Source of the DNA: an uncultured Dokdonia sp.
Lineage (GTDB): Bacteria; Bacteroidota; Bacteroidia; Flavobacteriales; Flavobacteriaceae
Assembly: GCA_913060645.1 (NCBI GenBank)
Contig: CAJXSW010000014.1
Coordinates: 1-39,562 of the forward strand
DNA length: 39,562 nt
Direction of reading: 5' to 3'
In this document: positions 1-10,029 of the stretch, piece by piece
How the letters are laid out: every line of letters starts with the position of its first letter
How positions within the stretch are numbered: the first letter of the stretch is position 1
The notes under the pieces: generated by a model
What the model saw: only the letters and a program-made list of their open reading frames with translations
Told to the model about the DNA's origin: nothing
Database searches by the model: none
Translations under genes and position numbers: made by a program

Positions 1-50
1 GATCTACACTATCCTCTTCGTCGGCAGCGTCAGATGTGTATAAGAGACAG
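1..50. other. Illumina Nextera adapter left in the assembly
   Basis: Bases 1-9 match the tail of the P5 oligonucleotide, 10-17 are TATCCTCT (the i5 index known as N503/S503), 18-31 are TCGTCGGCAGCGTC, and 32-50 are the 19-base transposon mosaic end AGATGTGTATAAGAGACAG. Genomic sequence begins exactly at 51, in frame with murC. This is library-preparation sequence and marks the end of a contig. Confidence 0.98.
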
Positions 51-305
51 CATTTTAGGAATGGCAGGAGTAAACACCACTAGGGTATCTTCCTTACTAC
101 TAAAAGAATTATCAATCCCCTCTTTTTTATCTTCAAAATGAACCTTAATACCAGAGTCTTGCAAAGCTGCAGTAACATCTGAAGGCGTTTTATCATAACC
201 CGCCACATTCTTGCCCTCCCTATGGAAGTACAAAGCTAGTGCGCTCATACCTATCCCACCGATACCGATGAAGTAAATGTTCTGTATGTTTTTTAAAGGT
301 TTCAT
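51..305 (-). CDS. murC: UDP-N-acetylmuramate--L-alanine ligase, N-terminal fragment
   Basis: MurC adds L-alanine to UDP-MurNAc, the first step of the peptidoglycan stem peptide, in the cytoplasm. Only the first 85 residues are present: the Rossmann-like UDP-binding domain with GIGGIGMSALAL at about residues 14-25. The ATP-binding and C-terminal domains are cut off by the contig end. If the reading frame is run into the adapter it gains a false tail LSLIHI before a stop, which is not biological. The ATG at 303-305 follows murG by 55 bp, and murG-murC is the usual order. Identity is secure from the motif and the position; a related ligase such as Mpl is excluded by the dcw context. Confidence 0.93.
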
Positions 306-360
306 TTATCTATGCTACACACCATAGTTTAAAAACTATAGCTATTATGTTTTCAAATTA

Positions 361-1449
361 TTATTTCAATAATTGCTCTACCTCATCCACAATGTCTGCT
401 GTGGCATTTGGTAATGCAAGTGTTTTTATCTTTCTTCCTAGCTCAAAGCAAACTTTCTCATCGTTGAGTAGCCCCTTAAAAACAAGCTCAAATTTTTTAT
501 CGAGGTCTTTTTCTGCTATTAAAATTGCAGCACCCGTCTTCTCGATAGCTTGCGCATTTTTAGTCTGGTGATCCTCGGCAACGTTTGGAGAAGGGATAAA
601 AATGGTCGCCTTTCCTACAATACATAATTCTGATACAGATCCTGCTCCTGCTCTAGAGATAATAATATCTGCTGCTGCATAAGCCATATCCATCTGGTCG
701 ATGTATGCCATTACTTGAACACCATCTGCTTGATGATGTTTGTACTTGTCATAATACAGTTTACCCGTTTGCCATAAAACCTGTACTCCTTTGCGTTTAA
801 AAAATGGAAGTTGCTTCTCTATCAATTCATTTATAGCTCTTGCACCTAGACTTCCTCCTATAACTAACACTACTTTTGAACTATGAGACAAGTCATATTT
901 CGCGAATGCAGTACTACGTTTACTTTCTATATCCAATAGATCTGCACGTACTGGGTTACCGGTTTTTACAATATTTTCTGCTGGAAAAAAGCGGTGCATA
1001 TCATCGTAAGCCACGCATACTTTCTTCACAGACTTACCTAACAGTTTATTTGTAATACCTGCATAGCTATTTTGCTCTTGAATCACTGCTGGTATCCCTG
1101 CAATGGTAGCCATCTTAAGCAATGGCCCACTTGCAAATCCGCCAGTACCTATCACAACATCTGGCTTAAATTTCTTAATGATCTTACGAGATTTCATCAA
1201 GCTACTAATGAGCTTAAATGGAAACATAAGATTATCTACCGTGAGCTTGCGCTGTATTCCAGCAATCCACAACCCTTCTATCTCAAAGCCTGCTTGGGGT
1301 ACTTTTTCCATCTCCATGCGATCACTAGCTCCTACAAATAGAAATTGTGTATCAGGATGACGGCGCTGGATTTCCTTTGCAATAGCAATAGCAGGATAGA
1401 TATGACCTCCCGTTCCTCCTCCAGATAATATGACTCTATATGGCTTCAC
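361..1449 (-). CDS. murG: Undecaprenyldiphospho-muramoylpentapeptide beta-N-acetylglucosaminyltransferase
   Basis: MurG transfers GlcNAc from UDP-GlcNAc to lipid I to make lipid II on the inner face of the cytoplasmic membrane. The protein has 362 residues, a normal length for this GT-B glycosyltransferase. The glycine-rich loop GGGTGGH is at residues 10-16, a second loop (GTGGFASG) near 101, [11 protein letters not shown] in the middle, and the UDP-GlcNAc pocket motif [11 protein letters not shown] in the C-terminal domain. The start is GTG: an in-frame TAG lies just upstream and no ATG is near. It overlaps the end of ftsW by 14 bp, which points to translational coupling. Confidence 0.96.
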   Translation of the reverse strand: MKPYRVILSGGGTGGHIYPAIAIAKEIQRRHPDTQFLFVGASDRMEMEKVPQAGFEIEGLWIAGIQRKLTVDNLMFPFKLISSLMKSRKIIKKFKPDVVIGTGGFASGPLLKMATIAGIPAVIQEQNSYAGITNKLLGKSVKKVCVAYDDMHRFFPAENIVKTGNPVRADLLDIESKRSTAFAKYDLSHSSKVVLVIGGSLGARAINELIEKQLPFFKRKGVQVLWQTGKLYYDKYKHHQADGVQVMAYIDQMDMAYAAADIIISRAGAGSVSELCIVGKATIFIPSPNVAEDHQTKNAQAIEKTGAAILIAEKDLDKKFELVFKGLLNDEKVCFELGRKIKTLALPNATADIVDEVEQLLK

Positions 1450-2644
1450 TAAGTATGTCTAAAGGGTTTAACTCACTTTCTTCTTTTGGCACAACTGGTG
1501 CTCGTTTTGCACTTACACTAAGTACAATCCCTACGGCAAGACAGGTCATCCATATAGAAGTACCTCCACTACTCACTAGTGGTAATGTTTGCCCCGTAAC
1601 AGGAAATAACTCTACGGCAACTGCCATATTAATTAAAGCCTGAAAGACAATAGGCAATCCTACACCTACCACAACTAGCTTTGCAAAGACTGTATCTGCT
1701 TTATGAGCAACTACGGTTATTCTAAACAATAGCAACATATATAAAAACAGTAAAAATCCTGCTCCCGCAAGACCAAACTCCTCTACAATTATTGCATATA
1801 TAAAATCTGAGGATGATTGTGGCAAGAAGTTTTTCTGAACACTTTTTCCTGGACCTAGACCAATTACTCCGCCTGAGGCTATGGCAATTTTTGCTTTTTC
1901 GATTTGGTAATCTGCATCTGCGTCTACTTCATTATTTGCAAAATTTTCTACACGGCTTATCCACGTATCTACACGGTTAGGGAATACACCTGGAAAAGCT
2001 TTAGCTAATAGCACAAAGAACAAAAGCGCAACGACACCAGTTGCAATAATAATACCCAAATATTTTAATGGATAGCCTCCCAGAAATACTAGAGCAACCA
2101 CCATTGCTGCAATAATCGCAGTAGTAGAAAAGTTAGCCGGAAGTATCAATGCAAGAACAGCAGCCACTGGCAACCATAGAGGCACAATAGTTTCCTTAAA
2201 TGTTACTGCGGTATCCTTAATTTTTGCAAGATACCTAGCCACGTATACCATCAACACAACACCTGCAAATGTAGAAGTCTGAAAACCAACTCCCAGAATC
2301 GGGATTTTAATCCATCTACTTGCATTTGCTCCACCCATGGTAGTTCCTTGAGCGAGTGTCACTATGAGCAGTATGATCACAACTGGAAGCGCAATAAAGG
2401 AAAGCCCTTTAAAGTAATGATGTGGTATTTTATGAACCCCATATAACATTGCAAATCCTAATACTAAGTGCATGCCATGCTTGATAAGAAACCTCACCGT
2501 ATTTCCGTCACCTTTAATATATGCTAGGTTACTTGCCGCGCTGTACACAGGTAAAAATGAAAACAACGCAAGAAGGGCAACAATAGCCCATATAGTCTTG
2601 TCACCTTGTAATCCTGCAAATATGTTTTTAAATGTGGTACTCAA
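1436..2644 (-). CDS. ftsW: SEDS-family septal peptidoglycan glycosyltransferase FtsW
   Basis: FtsW polymerises lipid II at the division septum together with the class B PBP FtsI. The 402 residues form a polytopic membrane protein with about ten helices. SEDS landmarks are the loop [14 protein letters not shown], the periplasmic stretch [20 protein letters not shown] leading into VEEFGL, and the C-terminal signature PLVSSGGTS. The only usable start is TTG, because TAA GCG TTG precedes the reading frame. RodA is the main alternative for a SEDS protein, but the position between murD and murG identifies FtsW. A 102-bp spacer with a long hairpin separates it from murD. Confidence 0.95.
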   Translation of the reverse strand: MSTTFKNIFAGLQGDKTIWAIVALLALFSFLPVYSAASNLAYIKGDGNTVRFLIKHGMHLVLGFAMLYGVHKIPHHYFKGLSFIALPVVIILLIVTLAQGTTMGGANASRWIKIPILGVGFQTSTFAGVVLMVYVARYLAKIKDTAVTFKETIVPLWLPVAAVLALILPANFSTTAIIAAMVVALVFLGGYPLKYLGIIIATGVVALLFFVLLAKAFPGVFPNRVDTWISRVENFANNEVDADADYQIEKAKIAIASGGVIGLGPGKSVQKNFLPQSSSDFIYAIIVEEFGLAGAGFLLFLYMLLLFRITVVAHKADTVFAKLVVVGVGLPIVFQALINMAVAVELFPVTGQTLPLVSSGGTSIWMTCLAVGIVLSVSAKRAPVVPKEESELNPLDILSEAI

Positions 2645-2684
2645 CGCTTAGTAATTATTTATTATTCGGTTTCTTAAGCTTATA

Positions 2685-2748
2685 AATTCTGATAAGCTGA
2701 TTGCCTTACACGGGGGAACGAAGTACAATCAGCTTTCAAATCAGAATT
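2685..2748 (-). repeat. Long imperfect hairpin in the murD-ftsW spacer
   Basis: The left arm at 2685-2702 (AATTCTGATAAGCTGATT) is complementary to the right arm at 2727-2748 in two 9-bp blocks, with a 4-nt bulge in the right arm. The loop is 24 nt (2703-2726). The right arm contains the murD stop codon. There is no U-run after it on the minus strand, so it looks like a processing or attenuation structure, or the remains of a small insertion, rather than an intrinsic terminator. Confidence 0.7.
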
Positions 2749-4084
2749 AAAGGTTACGTACAGCCTCCTTAAACTGGCGGCCACGATCTTCATAATTTTC
2801 AAACAAGTCAAAACTTGCACAAGCAGGAGAAAGCAATACGTTATCTCCGCGCTCAGATACTTTGTAAGCTATTTTCACAGCCTCTGTCATGGATGGTGTC
2901 TCTACAATAATATCAACCATATTACCAAAGTGACTCATCAATTTTGCATTATCAACACCTAAACAGATAATGGCTTTTACCTTCTCGTTAACAAGTGGAT
3001 ACAAATCACGGTAATCATTACCCTTATCTACGCCACCTACAATCCAAACCGTAGGCTCACTCATACTATCCAACGCATAAAAAGTTGCGTTTACATTAGT
3101 CGCTTTACTGTCATTAATGTATTGTACATTATTAATCTTAAGCACCTGCTCTAATCTATGCTCAACTCCTTGAAAACCCTCTAGACTCTCACGAATAGTA
3201 GCCTTACGGATATTTAATAGATTTGCTACAGTAGAGGCAGCCATTGCATTTTTCTTATTGTGTTGCCCTTTTAAAGCGAGGTTATTTGTAGCCATGGTAA
3301 AGGTGTTATTATCGAGTTGCACTGTTAGGTTATTATCTTTTATAAATGCGCCATTTTTAAATTCTTCATCAAGTGAAAAAGGCAATAATTTTGATTTGAC
3401 TGGATGGTTTTTGAGCCAGTCTACACTCACAGGGTCATCTGCATCGTAGATGAGATAATCTGTTTCTTTTTGGTTCATTGCTATTCTAAATTTTGAAGCA
3501 ATGTAATTTTCAAACTTATAATCGTATCGGTCTAAATGATCTGGTGTCACATTTAATACCACCGCGATATGTGGTGCAAAATCTGCGATTCCATCTAGCT
3601 GAAAACTGCTTATTTCTAGCACATACGTATCAATCTCTTTCCGTGCCACCATCTTTGCGTAGCTATCACCTATGTTTCCGGCAACTCCTAGATTGATTCC
3701 TGCTTGCTCTAGAATAAACCCAGTGAGCATCGTTGTCGTGGTTTTTCCGTTACTTCCAGTAATACCCACAATAGTGGCGTCAGTATATTGAGAAGCAAAT
3801 TCTATCTCAGAGATTACAGCCACTCCCTTTTCGAGTAACCTCTGCACAATAGGCGCTTTGTCCGGTATCCCAGGACTTTTCATCACTACATCTGCATTGA
3901 GAATAAGCGCTTCTGTATGCCCTTCTTCTTCCCAAGCAAAATCTTCGGTAGCAAGTATCTCTTTGTAGTGATCCTTAATTTTTCCAAAATCAGATAAGAA
4001 TACATCATACCCTTTGGCCTTACCTAAAATGGCAGTTCCTACGCCAGATTCTCCGGCTCCTAATATGACTAATCGTTTCTTCAT
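2747..4084 (-). CDS. murD: UDP-N-acetylmuramoyl-L-alanine--D-glutamate ligase
   Basis: MurD adds D-glutamate to UDP-MurNAc-L-Ala in the cytoplasm, using ATP. The protein has 445 residues, normal for the family. The N-terminal UDP-binding Rossmann domain starts with VILGAGESGVG. The ATP P-loop GITGSNGKTTT is at about residues 107-117, with catalytic Lys114. A HLDR-type motif (DHLDRY) follows in the central domain, and the C-terminal domain carries SPACASFDLFENYEDRG, typical of MurD. The start is ATG. A copy of the dispersed palindrome lies in the 25-bp gap between this gene and mraY. Confidence 0.97.
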   Translation of the reverse strand: MKKRLVILGAGESGVGTAILGKAKGYDVFLSDFGKIKDHYKEILATEDFAWEEEGHTEALILNADVVMKSPGIPDKAPIVQRLLEKGVAVISEIEFASQYTDATIVGITGSNGKTTTTMLTGFILEQAGINLGVAGNIGDSYAKMVARKEIDTYVLEISSFQLDGIADFAPHIAVVLNVTPDHLDRYDYKFENYIASKFRIAMNQKETDYLIYDADDPVSVDWLKNHPVKSKLLPFSLDEEFKNGAFIKDNNLTVQLDNNTFTMATNNLALKGQHNKKNAMAASTVANLLNIRKATIRESLEGFQGVEHRLEQVLKINNVQYINDSKATNVNATFYALDSMSEPTVWIVGGVDKGNDYRDLYPLVNEKVKAIICLGVDNAKLMSHFGNMVDIIVETPSMTEAVKIAYKVSERGDNVLLSPACASFDLFENYEDRGRQFKEAVRNL

Positions 4085-4091
4085 TTTTTAT

Positions 4092-4105
4092 GCTTTCGCG
4101 AAAGC
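4092..4105. repeat. Dispersed palindrome GCTTTCGCGAAAGC (perfect copy)
   Basis: A perfect 14-bp palindrome fills most of the 25-bp gap between murD and mraY. Its flanks are the reverse complement of those of the 17796 copy (AATCAC before the palindrome, read on minus), so the element has an orientation beyond its palindromic core. Confidence 0.95.
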
Positions 4106-4109
4106 GTGA

Positions 4110-5348
4110 TTATCTAATTTTCAATGTTATAATTGAAAGTACAGCCAGTAAAATCCCTACAATCCAAAATCTGGAAACAATTTTACTCTCGTGGATACCT
4201 TTCTTTTGATAATGGTGGTGTAGTGGTGACATCAAAAAGATGCGTCTACCTTCACCAAATTTCTTTTTTGTGTATTTAAAATATCCCACCTGCAACACCA
4301 CCGAAAGATTCTCCATTAAGAAAATTCCGCATAGTATTGGGATAAGCCATTCTTTTCGAGTTGCAATAGCAAGCACAGCAATAATTCCTCCTATGGTAAG
4401 ACTACCTGTGTCACCCATAAAAACTTGCGCTGGATACGCATTGTACCATAAGAACCCAATAAGCGCTCCTACAAATGCAGCAATAAATATGAGCATCTCA
4501 CCAGTACCAGGTATGTACATCACATTGAGGTAATCACTAAAAATGATGTTACCAGATATAAATGCAAAAATCCCGAGGGTGAGTACAATAATCGCACTTG
4601 TTCCTGCTGCCAGGCCGTCAATACCATCAGTGAGGTTTGCACCATTAGAAACCGCAGTGATTATAAATATTACAATAGGTATAAATATGATCCACGCATA
4701 TCCTTTCCAATCTTCGTTAATGCTTGTAAGGATTGTTTCATAATTGAGTTCGTTATCCTTGACAAATGGTATGGTAGTTTTTAAACTCTTATGCGCTTCA
4801 TCAAATTTTGCATCCCCTCTTACAGTTGTAATTTCTACTTTTTCTGTACCAGCAGTTTGTTTGATCTCTTCACGGATAGTGATATCACTATGAAAAAACA
4901 TCGTTGCACCTACTATAATTCCTAATCCTACTTGACCTATTACTTTATACTTACCAGCAAGTCCGTCTTTATTTTTTTGCATTTTCTTCTTATAATCATC
5001 TAAGAAGCCTATGATTCCCATCCATACCGTTGTAACGATAAGAAGAAGGATATATATGTTTTGTAAGTCACCTAACAGTAGTACAGGAATAAGCGTAGCA
5101 CCTATGATAATAAGGCCTCCCATCGTAGGAGTTCCTGCTTTTTCTGCTTGACCTTCTAGACCTAAATCGCGTATTTGCTCCCCCATCTGCTTGCGCTGCA
5201 AGAGCTTAATAATGCGCTCTCCATAAATAGTAGAAAGTCCTAATGATAATAACACCGCAAGTGCAGCACGAAACGTACTGAACTGAAACAACCCTGCTCC
5301 AGGCAAGTTATAAGCTTCGTCTAACCATTGAAAAAGATGATACAGCAT
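4110..5348 (-). CDS. mraY: Phospho-N-acetylmuramoyl-pentapeptide-transferase
   Basis: MraY moves phospho-MurNAc-pentapeptide onto undecaprenyl phosphate to form lipid I at the membrane. The 412 residues form about ten transmembrane helices. Catalytic motifs visible are DDYKK at 117-121, [12 protein letters not shown] starting at 238, and HHHYQKKG near the C-terminus. It is longer than the roughly 360 residues of proteobacterial MraY because of a hydrophilic insert at about 155-215. I know longer MraY proteins from Bacteroidota, so this is probably lineage-typical. The ATG overlaps the murE stop by one base (TAATG), a coupled arrangement. Confidence 0.97.
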   Translation of the reverse strand: MLYHLFQWLDEAYNLPGAGLFQFSTFRAALAVLLSLGLSTIYGERIIKLLQRKQMGEQIRDLGLEGQAEKAGTPTMGGLIIIGATLIPVLLLGDLQNIYILLLIVTTVWMGIIGFLDDYKKKMQKNKDGLAGKYKVIGQVGLGIIVGATMFFHSDITIREEIKQTAGTEKVEITTVRGDAKFDEAHKSLKTTIPFVKDNELNYETILTSINEDWKGYAWIIFIPIVIFIITAVSNGANLTDGIDGLAAGTSAIIVLTLGIFAFISGNIIFSDYLNVMYIPGTGEMLIFIAAFVGALIGFLWYNAYPAQVFMGDTGSLTIGGIIAVLAIATRKEWLIPILCGIFLMENLSVVLQVGYFKYTKKKFGEGRRIFLMSPLHHHYQKKGIHESKIVSRFWIVGILLAVLSIITLKIR

Positions 5349-6811
5349 TACTTATTAAGTTGTTTAAGGGTTTCTTGTACTATTTTATAATCGTCAAAAT
5401 CAAATCGCTCTCCCATTATCTCTTGGTAAGTCTCATGACCTTTACCCGCGATTAGAATTATATCTCCAGGATTTGCAAGTTGGCAAGCTGTTTTTATAGC
5501 TTGCTTTCTATCTGTGATAGATAAAATCTTTTTGTAGTTAATAGGCTCAACACCTGCTTCTACTTGCTCGATAATTGCTTCTGGCTTTTCTGAGCGCGGA
5601 TTATCACTTGTGATAATTGTCTTTGTACTCAGAGCACTTGCAATATGCCCCATTTTAGGACGCTTTGTAGTATCTCTATCTCCACCAGCTCCTACCACCG
5701 TAATGAGCTCCTCATTTTTAGTGCGGATATCATTTATAGTCTCTAGCACATTTTTAAGTGCATCTGGGGTGTGTGCATAATCTACAATTGCCGTCACATT
5801 CCCTTCAGAAATAAAATACTGAAATCGACCTGACACGCTTTCTAACTCACTTAGGAGCTTAAGCGCCTCTATTTGATCAAGCCCCAAAAGCTCTGCAGTT
5901 GCAAAAATGGCTAGTAAATTATAAGCATTAAATGACCCTATAAGCTTTACCCAAACTTCTTGATCTTGAATTTTAAGTAATAATCCAGACAATTGGTTTT
6001 CTAAAATCTGCGCTTTATAATCTGCATATGATTTTAAGGCGTAGGTTACTTTCTTTGCCTTAGTATTTTGAACCATTACCGCTCCGTTCTTGTCATCTGT
6101 GTTTACAAGTGCAAAAGCAGTTTTAGGTAACTCGTCAAAAAATTTCTTTTTTACGTCCCTATATTCTGCAAAGGTGTCGTGGTAATCTAGATGGTCGTGA
6201 GATAGATTTGTAAAAATTCCTCCCTCAAAATGTAAGCCTTCTGTTCGCTTTTGATGAATCCCATGTGAACTCACCTCCATAAAACAATACTCTACACCTG
6301 CCTCAGACATCTCTGCCAGGTATTTATTTATTGTTAAACTATCTGGAGTAGTATGCGTCGCTTTATACTCAGTCTTATCTACTAAAATCTTTACCGTAGA
6401 AAGCAATCCTGTTTTATAACCTGCATTTTGAAACAGTTGGTATAACAAACTAGCGATAGTGGTCTTACCATTAGTTCCCGTAATACCTATAAGTTTTAAG
6501 TTAGCAGAAGGGGTTCCATAAAAATTAGAAGCTATTGTAGCGAGTGCGCTAGAAGTATCTGCTACCTTAACGTATGTTATTCCGTTTACGATTTGCTCTG
6601 GAAGTTCCTCACAAATAATCGCTAGTGCACCTTGATTTACAGCTTTTGCTATGTAATCATGACCATCACTTTGCGTACCACGCACTGCAACAAACACGTC
6701 ATTAAGTGACACTTTGCGCGAGTCAAAATGAACATTAGTAATTGCCACGGCAGTGTTACCCACCACAGTTTCTAGCGTTACTTTATATAATATGTCTTTA
6801 AGTAGTATCAA
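5348..6811 (-). CDS. murE: UDP-MurNAc-L-Ala-D-Glu--2,6-diaminopimelate ligase
   Basis: MurE adds the third stem-peptide residue in the cytoplasm. The 487-residue protein has the ATP loop [10 protein letters not shown] at 109-118 and, in the C-terminal domain, DNPR at 403-406. In this family that motif goes with meso-diaminopimelate rather than lysine, so A1-gamma peptidoglycan is expected. The start is TTG, overlapping the ftsI stop as TTGA. No ATG lies nearby and the family N-terminus fits this start. It is tightly packed between ftsI and mraY. Confidence 0.96.
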   Translation of the reverse strand: MILLKDILYKVTLETVVGNTAVAITNVHFDSRKVSLNDVFVAVRGTQSDGHDYIAKAVNQGALAIICEELPEQIVNGITYVKVADTSSALATIASNFYGTPSANLKLIGITGTNGKTTIASLLYQLFQNAGYKTGLLSTVKILVDKTEYKATHTTPDSLTINKYLAEMSEAGVEYCFMEVSSHGIHQKRTEGLHFEGGIFTNLSHDHLDYHDTFAEYRDVKKKFFDELPKTAFALVNTDDKNGAVMVQNTKAKKVTYALKSYADYKAQILENQLSGLLLKIQDQEVWVKLIGSFNAYNLLAIFATAELLGLDQIEALKLLSELESVSGRFQYFISEGNVTAIVDYAHTPDALKNVLETINDIRTKNEELITVVGAGGDRDTTKRPKMGHIASALSTKTIITSDNPRSEKPEAIIEQVEAGVEPINYKKILSITDRKQAIKTACQLANPGDIILIAGKGHETYQEIMGERFDFDDYKIVQETLKQLNK

Positions 6812-8799
6812 GATAATTGTAGCGTGATCGTTTTATTCTTCTCTAATTTATCACCAGCTTTTATAGACTGACTTTTTACTTTTCCGCTTCCGCGAAAATT
6901 TACTTTTAAACCCAGGTTTTCTAGTAATGCAATAGCATCCATCCCTGGCATTCCTTTTACATTAGGCATCTTGCTATGTGCTTTATTCACATTTGCATAA
7001 TACTTCTGATAATCTCCCTCAATAACCTTTGAATTACCTGTAGGCAACTTCACCTCATCAATTACTGGAGTATCTGTATAAATCTTTTGGGCAATCTCTT
7101 TAAATACGGGTGCAGCAACAATATTTCCGTAAAATCCGAGAGACTTTTTAGGTTTGTTTACCACTACAATACAAGAGTACTTAGGTTCATCTGCTGGAAA
7201 ATAACCCGCAAATGATGAAATATACCTCCCCGCTTCTATCCAATATTCCGTCTGGCAAGTACCCGTCTTTCCAGCCATTGAAAACTCTTCGCTATAAATA
7301 TTTCTCGCTGTCCCACGCTCAACAGTTTTTTTCATCATCTCCTTCACTACATTAATAGTAGCCTGAGAAGCGATACGAGAATTGATTACCTCTTTATCAA
7401 AAGTCTCAATGGTTTGATCCCATTCCTTTACCTCTTTAATAAAGCGAGGCTTTACCATCTCCCCATTATTTGCTATTGCATTATAAAATGTAAGCGTCTG
7501 TAATGGCGTCAACTCTATTCCGTAACCAAAAGCCATCCATGGAAGGGTTGTTCCGTACCAGTTTTTATCGCCTGGGTAAGGAAAGTTCGGCTTTCCTTCT
7601 CCTTTAATTTCAAGTCCTAATTGATCGTTAAGCCCCATATTAAAAAGTCGTTTTACAAACTTTTCTGGCTCTGACGCGTAGTTATCGTTTATCATTTTGG
7701 CGAAAGCCGTATTACTACTCAGCTCAAAAGCCTTTGCTGCTGTTATCTTACCATAACCTCCACGCTTAGAATCTATCGCGGTGCGATCATAAAATTTTAC
7801 ACGACCATTTTCTGTGTCAAAAACTGTACTTGAGTCTATTACTTTATCCTCAAGTGCTGCTACCATAGACATCAACTTAAATGTAGAACCCGGCTCATGC
7901 GCCTCGCCCACTGCATAGTTAAGACGCTCATAGTATTTACCTTCAGGAGTTCTACCTAGATTTGAGATTGCTTTAATCTCTCCAGTTTTTGTCTCCATTA
8001 CAACCACACATCCGTGGTCTGCTTGATATTTTTGCAAACTCGCTAGTAATGCATTGTGCGCTACATCTTGGATATTTACATCTATAGTTGAGATTACATC
8101 ATAACCATCTCGTGGCTCGATCACATTACCTACACCAAGAGGCTTCCATTCTCCTTTTGCAATCTTTTGCTTAAGACGACGTCCTTCCTTACCGCGTAAG
8201 TAATATCCATATGCTCCCTCAAGACCTACGCGTGTGTAGTAGCCACTATCATCTTGACGTTCATACCCTACGGTACGCTCTGCCATTTTCTCTAGTGGAT
8301 GCTCACGCTCTGTATGCTCCTCGATAATAATTCCACCTCTGAATTGGCCCTTATTAAATAATGGTAGAGACTTAATCTTCACATACTCTGCGTATCCGAG
8401 TTTTCTAGCAATAAACAGGTAGCGGTTTTTTGTATTACGTGCTTTACGCAGTCTATTCTCATAATAAGATTGAGGCTTACCTAAAACACCAGAAAGTCCC
8501 TTAGAAAGACCAACTATATTCTCGTTGAAATTTTCCTTAGATGGCGCCACTGCGTCCCATCGTATATCGTACTTGATTTGTGAAGTAGCAAGAAGACTCC
8601 CATCTTCTGCATAAAGATTACCACGAGTAGCTGGGATGGTTACCATCTTCTCTGTGCTGGTAGTAGCAAGCTCACGATACTTAGCACCCTGAAACACCTG
8701 AATCGCGATAAGCTTGTATGCAATTATGATCGCTAGGAGGAACATACATCCAGCGACGAAATAAAGGCGGTTTAATATGTGCTTCTCTGTGGTTGCCAC
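6808..8799 (-). CDS. ftsI: Class B penicillin-binding protein FtsI with C-terminal PASTA domain
   Basis: This is the septal peptidoglycan transpeptidase (PBP3), anchored by one N-terminal transmembrane helix at about 13-35. The PBP dimerisation domain runs from about 50 to 230. The transpeptidase domain shows all three active-site motifs: STFK with nucleophile Ser305, SSN at 361-363 and KTG at 511-513. A PASTA domain occupies about 610-663, a feature common in Bacteroidota FtsI. The start is GTG, 4 bp after the ftsL stop. At 6886-6899, within the PASTA coding region, there is a weak match (3 mismatches) to the dispersed palindrome. Confidence 0.95.
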   Translation of the reverse strand: MATTEKHILNRLYFVAGCMFLLAIIIAYKLIAIQVFQGAKYRELATTSTEKMVTIPATRGNLYAEDGSLLATSQIKYDIRWDAVAPSKENFNENIVGLSKGLSGVLGKPQSYYENRLRKARNTKNRYLFIARKLGYAEYVKIKSLPLFNKGQFRGGIIIEEHTEREHPLEKMAERTVGYERQDDSGYYTRVGLEGAYGYYLRGKEGRRLKQKIAKGEWKPLGVGNVIEPRDGYDVISTIDVNIQDVAHNALLASLQKYQADHGCVVVMETKTGEIKAISNLGRTPEGKYYERLNYAVGEAHEPGSTFKLMSMVAALEDKVIDSSTVFDTENGRVKFYDRTAIDSKRGGYGKITAAKAFELSSNTAFAKMINDNYASEPEKFVKRLFNMGLNDQLGLEIKGEGKPNFPYPGDKNWYGTTLPWMAFGYGIELTPLQTLTFYNAIANNGEMVKPRFIKEVKEWDQTIETFDKEVINSRIASQATINVVKEMMKKTVERGTARNIYSEEFSMAGKTGTCQTEYWIEAGRYISSFAGYFPADEPKYSCIVVVNKPKKSLGFYGNIVAAPVFKEIAQKIYTDTPVIDEVKLPTGNSKVIEGDYQKYYANVNKAHSKMPNVKGMPGMDAIALLENLGLKVNFRGSGKVKSQSIKAGDKLEKNKTITLQLS

Positions 8800-8803
8800 G
8801 TTA

Positions 8804-9124
8804 TTAATCTGTTTCTTTTGTTGTTACTTTTATCTTTTTTGGCGGCACATTAGAAGGTTTAATTCCTCTTGCTTCTAGCGCTCTTGCCACACTACTATTT
8901 GTTTTTAACTTCCAGAGATTTACTCGGCTGTCTACCGCTTCGCTTCTCAGCTCGGCTACTTCTTCTTTTAACCTTGCAATCTCATAGACCTTCTCATCTG
9001 CTCTGTGCGAACTAGCAATCATGATTAATGCTAGTACAGAAATAAAGATGATCATCCTCCAGTTTTTAAAGGCATCCTCGTCTACTAGAAATTTACCCTT
9101 GAGTATATTATTAAACTTGCTCAC
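8804..9124 (-). CDS. ftsL: FtsL-like cell division protein
   Basis: A small bitopic division protein of 106 residues: cytoplasmic N-terminus, one transmembrane helix at about 23-39, then a periplasmic heptad-like segment (YEIARLKEEVAELRSEAV) suited to a coiled coil with FtsB/DivIC. The sequence is too variable to name by itself; the call rests on topology and on its place between rsmH and ftsI, where ftsL is always found. The start is GTG, 8 bp after rsmH. The C-terminal tail is short and basic. Confidence 0.85.
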   Translation of the reverse strand: MSKFNNILKGKFLVDEDAFKNWRMIIFISVLALIMIASSHRADEKVYEIARLKEEVAELRSEAVDSRVNLWKLKTNSSVARALEARGIKPSNVPPKKIKVTTKETD

Positions 9125-9132
9125 TGTGTCCC

Positions 9133-10029
9133 TTAAAGTTTTTCAGCGATTCTCAACTTTGCACTACGTGCTCTGTTGTTTAATTTTACCTCTTTATTGT
9201 CTGGAATAATGAGCTTCCCTACTTTCTTAAAAGGAACTTCAAAATTTCCATACATATCTTTCTCCGGCTCACCTTCAAACATCCCACTTCTTATATACCT
9301 CTTCACGAGACGATCTTCAAGCGAGTGATAGCTTATCAGGCTTATTCTCCCACCCGCATCAAGTAATTGCTCTGTTTGCATTAAGAACTCCTTAAGCACT
9401 TCAATCTCCTGATTTACTTCAATGCGAATCGCTTGATAAATCTGAGCGAGTATCTTATGCTCTCTATGCTTAGGCAAAAACGGAGCTAACACTTTTTTGA
9501 GATGCTCACTTGTTTTTATAAACTGATTATTGCGCTCTTGCACAATAGTGCTAGCAAGCTTAGGCGCATTACGAAGTTCTCCGTACTGCCAGAACACTTG
9601 TCTTAAATCTTCCTCCTCATAATCATTGATCACATTATAGGCAGATAAAGCGTCTTTTTGATTCATTCTCATATCGAGATCACTCTCAAAACGAGTAGAA
9701 AAACCACGCTCTGCAACGTCAAATTGATGCGAACTCACCCCAAAATCACCAAGAATTCCATCTACTTTTTTTACACCATGAAAACGCATAAATCGCTTGA
9801 TGTATCTAAAGTTTTCTGGAATAAGCGTGAATCGCTCATCCTCAATAATATTCTCTTGAGCATCTATATCTTGATCAAAACCATAAAGTTTACCCTGAGG
9901 ACCTAGTCTACTCAAAATCTCACGAGAATGACCACCACCACCAAAGGTGACATCTACATAGACGCCATCTGGCTTGATATTGAGACCATCTACGGTCTCT
10001 TTTAATAATACTGGGTTATGATAATCCAT
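9133..10029 (-). CDS. rsmH: 16S rRNA (cytosine(1402)-N(4))-methyltransferase
   Basis: RsmH (MraW) methylates N4 of C1402 in the decoding centre of 16S rRNA, using S-adenosylmethionine. The 298 residues start with the family opening YHNPVLLKE, then the SAM-binding loop VDVTFGGGGHS near 25-35. Further typical stretches are GDFGVSSHQFD and the C-terminal SYHSLEDRLVK. The ATG start overlaps the end of mraZ by 14 bp. This gene is the usual second gene of dcw clusters. Confidence 0.97.
   Translation of the reverse strand: MDYHNPVLLKETVDGLNIKPDGVYVDVTFGGGGHSREILSRLGPQGKLYGFDQDIDAQENIIEDERFTLIPENFRYIKRFMRFHGVKKVDGILGDFGVSSHQFDVAERGFSTRFESDLDMRMNQKDALSAYNVINDYEEEDLRQVFWQYGELRNAPKLASTIVQERNNQFIKTSEHLKKVLAPFLPKHREHKILAQIYQAIRIEVNQEIEVLKEFLMQTEQLLDAGGRISLISYHSLEDRLVKRYIRSGMFEGEPEKDMYGNFEVPFKKVGKLIIPDNKEVKLNNRARSAKLRIAEKL

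Noticed and set aside
30-50. C-terminal extension LSLIHI of the murC frame
   Set aside because: It is translated Nextera adapter; genomic sequence stops at base 51.
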